Position numbers and translations under genes: made by a program
Assembly: GCA_963663845.2 (NCBI GenBank)
Contig: OY760650.2
Location: 806,001 to 870,000, forward strand
Reading direction: 5' to 3'
Length of the DNA: 64,000 nucleotides
From: Versatilivorator sp963663845
GTDB taxonomy: Bacteria; Acidobacteriota; Terriglobia; Versatilivoradales; Versatilivoraceae
Notes under the pieces: model-generated
Database searches by the model: none
What the model was told of the DNA's origin: nothing
What the model saw: only the letters and a program-made list of their open reading frames with translations
Part shown: piece by piece, positions 57,053 through 64,000 of the stretch
Layout: each line of letters begins with the position of its first letter
Numbering within the stretch: the first letter of the stretch is position 1

Positions 57053-57802
57053 GTGACGACACCGGGGCCCGTTAGCGTGACCGATCCAACCGATTTCTTC
57101 GACCTGACCCAATTCGAGCACCGGGGTCTCTGGCTCCGCGGCGACAGGGTGTGGGACGCCTTGAAGCGGCTGCACGCCTACCTCGAAGCCCTGGCCCCGC
57201 CCGGGACCATGGATATCCAGGGAGAAATCTCCCGGGGCGCCACCCTTCATGGAACGGGGGTCCGCATCGGCCCGGGAACCGTGGTGGAAGACGGCGCCTA
57301 CATCGCCGGACCGGCCGTCATCGGCCGTGACTGCCGGATCCGGCACGGCGCCTACGTGCGCGGCGGGGTGATTGCCGGAGACGGCTGCGTCATCGGCCAC
57401 GCCACCGAAGTGAAGGGCGCCATCCTGCTCAACCGCAGCAAGGCCCCCCATTTCGCTTACGTCGGAGACAGCATCCTGGGACAGCGAGCCAACCTGGGAG
57501 CCGGCACCAAGCTCTCCAATCTCACCCTGGTCAGCGCCAGGAGCCCCGAGACCGGCCGGCGGCCCACCCTGCAGATCCGGATCGACGACCGGACTTGCGA
57601 CACCGGCCTCGCCAAGCTGGGCGCCATACTGGGGGACGACGTCCAGACCGGCTGCAACTGCGTCACCCACCCGGGCTGCCTGGTGGGCCCGCGCACCCTC
57701 ATCTACGCCAACGTGGCGCTCCGCAAGGGCTACACCCCGCCCGACAGCCTGGTCAAGCTCGACCAGGCCACCACCGTGGTGACCCGCCGCCCGAAGGACT
57801 GA
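57053..57802 (+). CDS. Left-handed beta-helix nucleotidyl/acyltransferase-like protein
   Basis: The 249-residue protein has a helical start (DFFDLTQFEHRGLWLRGDRVWDALKRL), then hexapeptide repeats (GVRIGPGTVVEDGAYIAGPAVIGRDCRIR, GDGCVIGHATEVKGAILL) and GDDVQTGCNCVTHPGCLVGPRTLIYANV. This resembles the GlmU C-terminal half and related sugar-1-phosphate transferases. A nucleotidyltransferase domain is absent. GTG at 57053 is used; another GTG lies eight codons downstream. It is divergent from the phosphodiesterase gene, 44 bases apart. Confidence 0.83.
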   Translation: MTTPGPVSVTDPTDFFDLTQFEHRGLWLRGDRVWDALKRLHAYLEALAPPGTMDIQGEISRGATLHGTGVRIGPGTVVEDGAYIAGPAVIGRDCRIRHGAYVRGGVIAGDGCVIGHATEVKGAILLNRSKAPHFAYVGDSILGQRANLGAGTKLSNLTLVSARSPETGRRPTLQIRIDDRTCDTGLAKLGAILGDDVQTGCNCVTHPGCLVGPRTLIYANVALRKGYTPPDSLVKLDQATTVVTRRPKD

Positions 57803-57813
57803 GCCTCAGCGAC

Positions 57814-58563
57814 CTACAAGTAGATCTCGCGGGCATGCCCCCGCAGGTCCATTTCATAGTCGATGTCGACCACGGGCGGGCGGGCGTAGTGCCACTGCAG
57901 GCCGCGCAGACTGGCAGGCCCCATCCGGGTATGAATTCCCTCCTCGACGAAGGGGTGAATGTCGAACACGGTATAGACCGTGACCCCGGTCACCTGGGAC
58001 CAGTCCGTCTCCAGGTCCACCAGGCGCTGATCCAGAATTTGCATGACGGCCGCGTTCTTTTCCCGGATGGCTTCCGCCGAGGTGTCTCCACGGCGGACGA
58101 TGGTGCTCTCCCCTTCGGGCGAAACAGTGATTTCGCCGGCCCCGGCAGCCACGAAGGTGGACCGCTTCAGATCGGGCGCCGGAGCGGTGAAGGCGAAGGC
58201 GAACAGCGAGGCCTCGGCGGGAGGACCCACCACCGGGGCCACGTTGGTTCTGGCCATGGGGTTGACGCCGTCCAGCAGGATCCGCCAATCGACCAGCAGG
58301 GCTCGGTATCCCTGATTGAATTCGGTGAAGCCCTCGGCGGTGAAGGGGCGGGCGCAACGCAGCTCGACGGCGCAGAGCGCCTGGCGCGGCCTCCCCTGCT
58401 CCTTCAGAAAGGCATCGATGAGATCGAACCCCTGCCGCCAGGGCAGCAACTCCTTCAGCGTGACGCGCACGATCTCGTAGCCCGGCGCGGAAACCACTCC
58501 GTCCGAAAAGGCTTCCCCTCCAGGCGCAAAGAGATAATTCCCTCCAGGATTGTTGACAAGCAT
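57814..58563 (-). CDS. CnbZ-like (2-amino-5-chloromuconate deaminase family) protein
   Basis: The 249-residue protein starts with GGGAGGT six bases before the ATG. It has FAPGGEAFSDGVVSAPGYEIVRVTL, ALCAVELRCARPFTAEGFTEFNQGYRALL, LDGVNPMARTNVAPVVGPPAEASL and a RidA-like end (VTGVTVYTVFDIHPF, YEMDLRGH). From memory these match proteins annotated as CnbZ, related to the RidA/YjgF fold. Whether it acts as a deaminase here is unknown. It is 11 bases after the chorismate-lyase-like gene. Confidence 0.7.
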   Translation of the reverse strand: MLVNNPGGNYLFAPGGEAFSDGVVSAPGYEIVRVTLKELLPWRQGFDLIDAFLKEQGRPRQALCAVELRCARPFTAEGFTEFNQGYRALLVDWRILLDGVNPMARTNVAPVVGPPAEASLFAFAFTAPAPDLKRSTFVAAGAGEITVSPEGESTIVRRGDTSAEAIREKNAAVMQILDQRLVDLETDWSQVTGVTVYTVFDIHPFVEEGIHTRMGPASLRGLQWHYARPPVVDIDYEMDLRGHAREIYL

Positions 58564-58574
58564 GGCCACCTCCC

Positions 58575-59156
58575 TCAGATGGATTGAATACGCAAGCCCT
58601 GACCGCCGCCCTCCTGCAGGGCGGGCAAAATCTCCAGAATTTCTGCAAGTGTTCCCGTTTGAAGGCTTCGAAGCAGGTTGAGCCGCCCGTAGAGAAGGCT
58701 TCCCGGGGACGGCCCGCCCAGCGCCCGGCTGATCGGCCCGTCGGCTTCGACTCGAATGAACGCCCGGGGGCGGCTCTGGTGCGGCAGCCGGTGATGGTGA
58801 AGAATGGCCCCCAAGGGCCTCCGGCCCTGCAGGATCTCCTCTCTTGCCGGAAGGGGGAAGGCCTCCAGGTGAATCCGGATGGCCCCGAAGACCACCGGAA
58901 TCCCCTCCTGGTCCAACTCCAGCAGAACCTGGCGCGTCAGCAGGTTTCCGGAAGTCCACTGTTGCATGACGCGCAGGTGGATCGTCCGCCCGAAGGCCGC
59001 CTCCAGGGTCGGCGTCATGTCCCGGTCGTGAACCAGCAGCCGCCGGTAGGGCTGGGGCATCGCTTCCCCGTCGAGGCGGGCGATGGCGGGCGGCATCGCC
59101 CCCATTCGGTCGTAGCACTCTCGGAGCGGGTCAAGCAGGTCAGCGCGATGATCCAT
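58575..59156 (-). CDS. Chorismate-lyase-like protein
   Basis: The 193-residue protein contains LLVHDRDMTPTLEAAFGRTIHLRVM, GIPVVFGAIRIHLEAFPLPAREEIL and GRRPLGAILHHHRLPHQSRPRAF. This pattern is typical of UbiC/DUF98-like proteins, which in UbiC form 4-hydroxybenzoate from chorismate. The conserved Arg in GAIRIHL and the late Glu region fit the fold. It is paired with the CnbZ-like gene; a joint aromatic-compound role is possible but unproven. Confidence 0.72.
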   Translation of the reverse strand: MDHRADLLDPLRECYDRMGAMPPAIARLDGEAMPQPYRRLLVHDRDMTPTLEAAFGRTIHLRVMQQWTSGNLLTRQVLLELDQEGIPVVFGAIRIHLEAFPLPAREEILQGRRPLGAILHHHRLPHQSRPRAFIRVEADGPISRALGGPSPGSLLYGRLNLLRSLQTGTLAEILEILPALQEGGGQGLRIQSI

Positions 59157-59314
59157 TCCAGAGACCCGATGCGCCGAACAGCCCGATTGCGGTTCCGCGG
59201 AACCGCCGCCTTCGATTCAGCCTGGGGGAGTCCTACGACCAAGAGGATTCGGGGCGGCGCCGGCTGAAGATGAGGACCCATTCAGACAAGGCGCCGCCAC
59301 AGGGCTATCCTAGC

Positions 59315-59347
59315 ACAAAAGAAGTCCCCGGGCGGACGCCCGGGGAC
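59315..59347 (-). terminator. Rho-independent terminator of htrA
   Basis: GTCCCCGGGCG and CGCCCGGGGAC form an 11 bp stem at 59324-59347. On the minus strand it is followed by TTCTTTTGTG. It lies 18 bases past the htrA stop codon. Confidence 0.85.
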
Positions 59348-59365
59348 CGTTGAATGCGGAGGGAT

Positions 59366-60877
59366 TCAGGGAAGGGTGGCGGCCAGGTAGAGAGTGACCG
59401 TCTCCCCGGTGGCGGGTTGGCCCCGTTTCACCAGAAACAGGACGTCCGTGCCCGGCTGAAGCTCTCCAGCCAGCTTCGCCAGCCGTCCGGGACTGGAAAC
59501 CACCGCCTTGTTGAGCTCCACCAGGACGTCCCCCGGCCTCAGCCCGGCATCGCCGGCCACGCTCCCAGGCTCTACCTGCAGGATCAGCACGCCCTCGGCC
59601 CCGGAGCCCAGGTGGCGCTTCCATTGGGGCGAGAGGTCCTGGACACGCAGGCCCAGCTTCAGGCTGTCAGCCCCCCGGCCCGACTCCGATTGAACGCCTG
59701 CCTCCTCGGCGAAGACCTCGGCGCGGTCGCCCACGGTCAGCCTGGCCGACCGCTTGCCGCCGTCCCGGAGGTATTCGACCTCCACCGTCTCTCCGGGGGC
59801 GGTCTCGGACAGCAAGGGATAGATGTCGGCCGGCTGGCTGATCTTCCGACCCTTGAATCCGACGATGACGTCGCCGGGCTGCAGCCCTGCCCGATCGGCA
59901 GGGCCGTCCTCGGGCCGGACCTGCTGGACGATGACGCCCTTGCCGTCGGTAGCTCCGAGGGCCTTCAGAGCCTGGGAGCTGGCCTCGGTCTGCATGCGGA
60001 TCCCCAGGGCCCCCCGGGTGACCCGGCCATGCTCGACGAGCTGGTTGTAGACCCGAATGGCCGTGTTGGAGGGAACGGCGAAGCCGACTCCGGAGTTGTC
60101 GCCGGAGGCGCTCAGGATGGCCGTGTTGACCCCGATCACCTCCCCGGCCAGGTTCACCAGCGGCCCGCCGGAATTGCCCCGGTTGATGGCGGCGTCGGTT
60201 TGCAGGAAGCGCTGCCAGTGGGAACGGCCCGGCCGAGCGGTGGCGCTGATGATCCCGGCGGTGACGGTGCGCTCCAGACCGTAGGGGCTGCCGATGGCCA
60301 GGACCCAGTCTCCCCGTCTCATGCCGTCCGAGTTGCCGAGCCTGGCGACTTCCAGCGGTTTCCCGGCATCGATCTCGATCACTGCCAGGTCGGTGAAGCT
60401 GTCACCGCCGACGACCTTGGCCGGAAACTCCTCACCCGAGGCCAGTTCCACCCGAATCTCATCGGCGCCGTTGACGACGTGATAGTTGGTGAGAATGATC
60501 CCCTTGGAGTCGACCACGAATCCTGACCCCAAAGACTCGCGCTTGTGACTGCGACTCGGCGGCAGTTCGCCCCCGAAGAAGCGGTGGAAGAAGTCGAAGG
60601 GGTCCTGGAACTGTCGTCCCCCTTCATCGCCCCGGCGCGGCAGCCGGAAGCGATGCCTCACCACGGTTTCGGTGTTGACGTTGACCACGGCCCGATCGAC
60701 GGCCTCCGAGACCTCGGAAAAGCGGGACGACAGCTCCGCGGCCGTCGGAACCTCGAGGGTGGCGGCTGCCGGCGGCGCCGGGCCGGCTCCGAGAGGCTGC
60801 TGCATCAACCTCCCGGCAACCTGGCCCACGACCAGGGCGGCTGCAATCAATCCAGCGGTGACGATCTTGTTTTTCAT
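59366..60877 (-). CDS. htrA: HtrA/DegP-family periplasmic serine protease
   Basis: The 503-residue protein begins with a signal anchor (MKNKIVTAGLIAAALVVGQVAG). The trypsin-like domain has catalytic His in ILTNYHVVN, Asp in SFTDLAVIEID and Ser in INRGNSGGPLVNL. Two PDZ domains follow (GALGIRMQTEASSQALKAL... GLQPGDVIVGFKG, and LGLRVQDLSPQWKRHL... GLRPGDVLVELN). It degrades or refolds damaged envelope proteins. AGGGGA eleven bases upstream supports the ATG at 60877. The terminator at 59315-59347 ends it. Confidence 0.95.
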   Translation of the reverse strand: MKNKIVTAGLIAAALVVGQVAGRLMQQPLGAGPAPPAAATLEVPTAAELSSRFSEVSEAVDRAVVNVNTETVVRHRFRLPRRGDEGGRQFQDPFDFFHRFFGGELPPSRSHKRESLGSGFVVDSKGIILTNYHVVNGADEIRVELASGEEFPAKVVGGDSFTDLAVIEIDAGKPLEVARLGNSDGMRRGDWVLAIGSPYGLERTVTAGIISATARPGRSHWQRFLQTDAAINRGNSGGPLVNLAGEVIGVNTAILSASGDNSGVGFAVPSNTAIRVYNQLVEHGRVTRGALGIRMQTEASSQALKALGATDGKGVIVQQVRPEDGPADRAGLQPGDVIVGFKGRKISQPADIYPLLSETAPGETVEVEYLRDGGKRSARLTVGDRAEVFAEEAGVQSESGRGADSLKLGLRVQDLSPQWKRHLGSGAEGVLILQVEPGSVAGDAGLRPGDVLVELNKAVVSSPGRLAKLAGELQPGTDVLFLVKRGQPATGETVTLYLAATLP

Positions 60878-61007
60878 CGATTGTGATCCCCTTTCTTCAG
60901 GTTTTTCCTGAGTTTCCGATTGGCTCCCAGGGAGCCATGCGAACTCCGGCCAGGTATGGAGCAAACGGCATGCCAAAGTCTTTCAGGAAGTTTGAATGGG
61001 GGCTAAA

Positions 61008-61045
61008 CCACTAATTTTAGTGGTTGAGCCTTTGGCAAAAGGCTC
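61008..61045. repeat. Two adjacent palindromes, one matching the element terminal repeat
   Basis: CCACTAATTTTAGTGG (61008-61023) pairs seven bases on each side. Two bases later GAGCCTTTGGCAAAAGGCTC (61026-61045) is the element terminus GAGCCTTTTGCAAAA completed to a palindrome, with one mismatch. It may be a collapsed element or a structural/terminator hairpin; a GGTTTTTGG follows. Confidence 0.6.
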
Positions 61046-61151
61046 GGTTTTTGGAAATTATTCTGTGACCGGAGCGGTGAAACGACGCGCGCCCAATACG
61101 CCGTTTCGGCACGATCGAACGCACCGATTGCGCCGATTCTGCAGAAGCCCG

Positions 61152-61203
61152 GTCCCATGGGCTCACGCCCACGGCTGAGTGCTGCCGCCGCGTTCGCAGC
61201 TCG
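61152..61203. repeat. Dispersed repeat matching 22602-22652
   Basis: CCCATGGGCTCACGCCCACG is followed by GCTGAGTGCTGCCGCCGC and GTTCGCAGCTCGAC. Confidence 0.55.
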
Positions 61204-61310
61204 ACCCCTGTGTGAGCGAGGCTTCGCAATGGTTCGTCCCCCAGCTGGCGCCGGGGGAACAATTCCAATAGATAAGCATGTTTCCCCTTGCAGTGTTGTG
61301 GGTTCGGGGG

Positions 61311-61476
61311 GAGCTGAGAAGCTGCGGTTGACGTGGGTTATTTGGCGAGATGCCACCTACGGGCCATCCTTATAGAGCAGCGTAGCTGCGGCTCAGGGTA
61401 GCCCCAGGCGGAAGCCTGGGGTCGTATGATCCTGCGCCAACCCAGCCGCGAAGGCGGCGACTTGGAAGCACCCCTC
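61311..61476. repeat. 166 bp dispersed repeat, copy 2 (inverse orientation)
   Basis: The reverse complement of the repeat at 42719-42884, with the same length and about three quarters identity by eye. It includes GAAGCTGCGGTTGACGT, GCCATCCTTATAGAGC, the hairpin CCCCAGGC-GGAA-GCCTGGGG and GGAAGCACCCC. Confidence 0.8.
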
Positions 61477-61622
61477 CCCGACCCCACGGCCTCTCCAAAA
61501 TGACGCCAAACCCACCCTCACCCCCTGCACTCGTCTCACCGGCGCATCCACCCCGTCAGAAATCAGGGCCAGTGGCTGCCGTCCCGTCCCCTGTGATATA
61601 AGGCCCGGGAGGAGGTTGCTCC

Positions 61623-62816
61623 ATGGAGGTGGTGGTGCAGAAATACGGCGGGAGCTCGGTGGCGGACCTCCCCAGGCTGGAGGGCGTGGCCGACCGGATT
61701 GCCCGTAGCGCCGCCGGAGGCGAACGGATCTGCACGGTGGTGTCGGCCATGGGCCGAACCACCGACGACCTGCTGGCCCTGGCCCGGCAGGTGACCCAGG
61801 CGCCCCCGCGGCGCGAGCTGGACATGCTGATCTCGACCGGGGAGCGCATCGCCATGGCTCTGCTGGCCATGGCCATTCAGAAGCGGGGCCTGGAAGCCAT
61901 CTCCTTCACCGGCTCCCAATCGGGAATCATCACCAACGACCGCCACTCGGACGCCCAGATCATCGACGTGCGCCCGGTGCGCATCCAGGACGAGCTGTCC
62001 CGGGGCAAGGTGGTCATCGTGGCCGGCTTCCAGGGAATGTCCTACCGCCGGGAGATCACCACGCTGGGCCGCGGCGGCTCCGACGCCACCGCCGTCGCCC
62101 TGGCCTCGGCCCTGGGCGCCTCCTACTGCGAGATCTGCTCGGACGTGGACGGCGTCTATACGGCCGATCCGCGGCGGGTGCCGGCAGCCTTTCTGCTGGA
62201 GAACGTTTCCTACGACGAAATGCTGGAGCTGGCCGCCCACGGAGCCCAGGTTCTCAACGTCCAGGCCGTCGAGTGGGCCCGCAAGACCGGCGTCACCATC
62301 CTCACCAGCGCCGCCCACCGGGAGGGAGGCCACTCGCGGGTAACCACCGAGGGAACCGGATTGCCGGCCTGCGGCGTGACGGTTGCGGAGAACCTGGCCC
62401 ACCTGCATCTCCGGGGAACCGACGGGGAACTGCGGACCCGGCTCGGGAAGCTGGGACTGCCTTTCAGGCCATGCCAGGGAGGCTCGGAAGCGGAACCCTC
62501 CTGCGTGGTCGCCTCCGACGAGCTTCCCGAATGGCCGTCGCTTCGAAGCGAGCTGACCGGCAAACTGGGCTCGCGTCTGACTCTGCAGGAAGGGGTGTCC
62601 GGATTGTCTGTGGTTGGAAAAGGCCTGCCGCCCGACGCCGCCGGGCAGGCGCTGGAAACGGCCAGGCTGTCGGGGGTGGAGGTCCAGGGCGTGGAAACCT
62701 CGCCGCGGCGGATCACCCTGCTGGTGGCTGAAGGCCAGGCCACCCGCCTCACGGCTGCCCTGCACCGGACCTTTATCGAGCCTCCCGCCAGTCTCCGAGA
62801 AGGTCTTCCAGGGTGA
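61623..62816 (+). CDS. lysC: Aspartate kinase
   Basis: The 397-residue protein phosphorylates aspartate, first step to lysine, threonine and methionine. It has VVVQKYGGSSVADLPRL, VVSAMGRTTDDLLAL, LDMLISTGERIAMALLAMAI, the FTGSQSGIITNDRHSDAQI region and TTLGRGGSDATAVALASALGA with SDVDGVYTADPR. ACT-domain regulatory parts lie after about residue 260 but are weakly conserved, so feedback regulation may be altered. GGAGG upstream of the ATG sets the start. Its end overlaps the cytochrome gene on the other strand by 44 bases. Confidence 0.94.
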   Translation: MEVVVQKYGGSSVADLPRLEGVADRIARSAAGGERICTVVSAMGRTTDDLLALARQVTQAPPRRELDMLISTGERIAMALLAMAIQKRGLEAISFTGSQSGIITNDRHSDAQIIDVRPVRIQDELSRGKVVIVAGFQGMSYRREITTLGRGGSDATAVALASALGASYCEICSDVDGVYTADPRRVPAAFLLENVSYDEMLELAAHGAQVLNVQAVEWARKTGVTILTSAAHREGGHSRVTTEGTGLPACGVTVAENLAHLHLRGTDGELRTRLGKLGLPFRPCQGGSEAEPSCVVASDELPEWPSLRSELTGKLGSRLTLQEGVSGLSVVGKGLPPDAAGQALETARLSGVEVQGVETSPRRITLLVAEGQATRLTAALHRTFIEPPASLREGLPG

Positions 62817-63723
62817 CCGCGGCGGAAGACCCCGGCCCCGCGTCCTTCAGGAAACTGACCAGGTCCAGCAACTGCTTCAGGGTATAGCGCCGGCCGTAGG
62901 TTTCCGGCATGGCGGAACCGGGTTGCGGCTCCAGAGATTCAACCTGATCCGGGTCCAGTGTTCTCCGGACCGGCGGCAGTGCGGTGACGTCGTAGAAGCG
63001 GATTCGCTGCTCCTCCTGGCCGGCTTTCAGCACGGTCAGACGTTCTCCGGCCACGGTGGTGAGGTCGAAGAGTGCTTGCCGGCTTGAAAGCCGAGCCGCG
63101 GGCAGGAGGATGTCCCGCAGAATCTGGCTGGCGGGGCGATCGGCCAACCCGCTGAGATCGGGGCCGACCTCGGCCCCCATCCCCCGCACCCGGTGGCATT
63201 GACCGCAGTTGAGGTCGTCGGCCGCATCGAAGAACAGCTCCCGCCCCTTGCCGGGCTCACCGGTCAGTCCGGCCGAGGCCTTGTCGGCCTCGGGAAGCGG
63301 CTCCGGCAGCGCGGTCGTCCGCCCCGGCTCGGGCGCCGACTCTCCCGGAGCGGGCGCGGCGGCAGAGGCCACTTCGGCGGGCCCGGACGCCTCCGGATCG
63401 GAGAGCGACATCACGTAGGCCACCACCGACCAGATCTCGTCCTGGCTGAGCTTCTCTTTCCATCCCGGCATGGAGGATCGGGGGATGCCCTCGGCGGTCA
63501 CCCGGTAGAGATAGCCAGGCTCCCACTGCTTGCCGCGCAGGCGTGGGCCGCCGCCGGCCCGGCCCTCGGCCCCATGGCAATAGCCCACCGAACAACTCCG
63601 GGCGAACAGGATTCGGCCGGCCCCCACCACCGCCGGGTCGTTGAGATCGACGCTGGGCTGCTGGGGAGAGGGCGCCCACAGAGGAGCACCCGCCAACACC
63701 AGGACTCTGACCAAGCCGACCAT
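62773..63723 (-). CDS. Exported dihaem cytochrome c
   Basis: The 316-residue protein has a short signal peptide and two haem c sites. The first, RSCSVGYCHGAEG, is a CX4CH motif with distal SSMPGW; the second, LNCGQCHRVRG, is CXXCH. A Pro/Glu/Ala-rich linker (residues 110-150) separates the domains. A C-terminal beta part (LFDLTTVAGERLTVL, TYGRRYTLKQLLDLVSFLKD) resembles the PVC/Acidobacteria type of cytochrome. AGGTG precedes the ATG. The gene starts one base after the VOC gene stop. Confidence 0.87.
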   Translation of the reverse strand: MVGLVRVLVLAGAPLWAPSPQQPSVDLNDPAVVGAGRILFARSCSVGYCHGAEGRAGGGPRLRGKQWEPGYLYRVTAEGIPRSSMPGWKEKLSQDEIWSVVAYVMSLSDPEASGPAEVASAAAPAPGESAPEPGRTTALPEPLPEADKASAGLTGEPGKGRELFFDAADDLNCGQCHRVRGMGAEVGPDLSGLADRPASQILRDILLPAARLSSRQALFDLTTVAGERLTVLKAGQEEQRIRFYDVTALPPVRRTLDPDQVESLEPQPGSAMPETYGRRYTLKQLLDLVSFLKDAGPGSSAAVTLEDLLGDWREAR

Positions 63724-63724
63724 T

Positions 63725-64000
63725 TCACCTGCTTTCAGGGCGGGGAGGTTTCGCCTCTGCGATCTGGATCAAGTTGCCGCACGAATCGTCGAATACCGCG
63801 GTAATGACGGTCCCGAGGTCTGTTGGCGGCTGTACGAATCGCACCCCTCTTGCCAGGAGACGCTCGTGTTCGGCTTCGACGTCGTCGACCGCGAAGGAGG
63901 TCCAGGGGATACCGTCCTCCACGAGCGCTCTCTTGAACGGACGCACCGCGGGATGGGCATCGGGCTCGAGCACCAACTGCGTCCCCTCCGGAGCTTCCTC
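63725..64000 (-). CDS. VOC/glyoxalase-family protein, C-terminal part (runs off right edge)
   Basis: 92 codons read in frame from the window end to a TGA. The fragment contains EGTQLVLEPDAHPAV, the typical WTSFAVDDVEAEHERLLARGVRFVQPP and ITAVFDDSCGNLIQIAE, whose final Glu is a usual metal ligand of the family. The start lies outside the window. It is probably cotranscribed with the cytochrome gene. Confidence 0.85.
   Translation of the reverse strand, partial: EEAPEGTQLVLEPDAHPAVRPFKRALVEDGIPWTSFAVDDVEAEHERLLARGVRFVQPPTDLGTVITAVFDDSCGNLIQIAEAKPPRPESR

Larger units (their letters stand above)
60878..61622. other. Intergenic region rich in palindromes and dispersed repeats
   Basis: 745 bases without a supported gene. 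They contain two adjacent palindromes (61008-61045), the repeat at 61152-61203 and the 166 bp repeat at 61311-61476. The htrA and lysC promoters should lie here, but none is clear. Confidence 0.55.

Overview
This 64 kb window is GC-rich chromosomal DNA from a Gram-negative bacterium. The best guess is Acidobacteriota, at moderate confidence. The evidence is a secreted protein (2363-4087) whose C-terminal module resembles one I associate with Solibacter-type Acidobacteria, plus a type II secretion operon, a cytochrome c with a CX4CH motif, and many palindromic intergenic repeats. No rRNA, tRNA, CRISPR array, integrase, transposase or phage gene was recognised. The first gene (cyclase family) and the last (VOC/glyoxalase family) run off the window ends.

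Layout. 0-6.4 kb: a higBA toxin-antitoxin pair, a DUF1573 protein, a secreted protein with its own promoter and terminator, small membrane/coiled-coil genes and several repeats. 6.6-22.5 kb, all on the minus strand: an ECF sigma factor, its anti-sigma factor and an unknown exported protein lead into a type II secretion operon in the order E-F-G-H-I-J-K-L-M-C-D. Small unrelated genes and repeats interrupt it around H, I and J. 22.8-35.4 kb: surface polysaccharide genes (two glycosyltransferases, a sugar-type methyltransferase, dTDP-rhamnose genes on both strands, sugar cupins, and a Wzt-type ABC ATPase with no permease beside it). 35.4-38.4 kb: an HpcH/HpaI aldolase and an NCS2 permease with a C-terminal extension. 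38.4-42.4 kb: an iron/manganese operon made of a DtxR regulator, a membrane-anchored DtxR-FeoA fusion, and FeoB split into separate GTPase and channel genes.

43.4-52.9 kb: an OsmC protein, a tandem metallo-beta-lactamase-fold protein, and a magnesium-chelatase operon I-D-H. The H subunit is split into two genes, and their order is swapped: the gene for the C-terminal half lies upstream of the gene for the N-terminal half. This is the most unusual thing in the window. 53.3-64 kb: an orphan XRE regulator, an amidohydrolase, a phosphodiesterase-like lipoprotein, a left-handed beta-helix transferase, a CnbZ-like protein, a chorismate-lyase-like protein, HtrA, aspartate kinase and a dihaem cytochrome.

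Two further layers cross these regions. One is a set of short repeats: a 261 bp element with GAGCCTTTTGCAAAA terminal inverted repeats, solo half-copies at gene 3' ends, and a 166 bp repeat pair. The other is a set of six tiny proteins built from one membrane helix and a short coiled coil, three of which show 21 bp (one heptad) tandem expansions.
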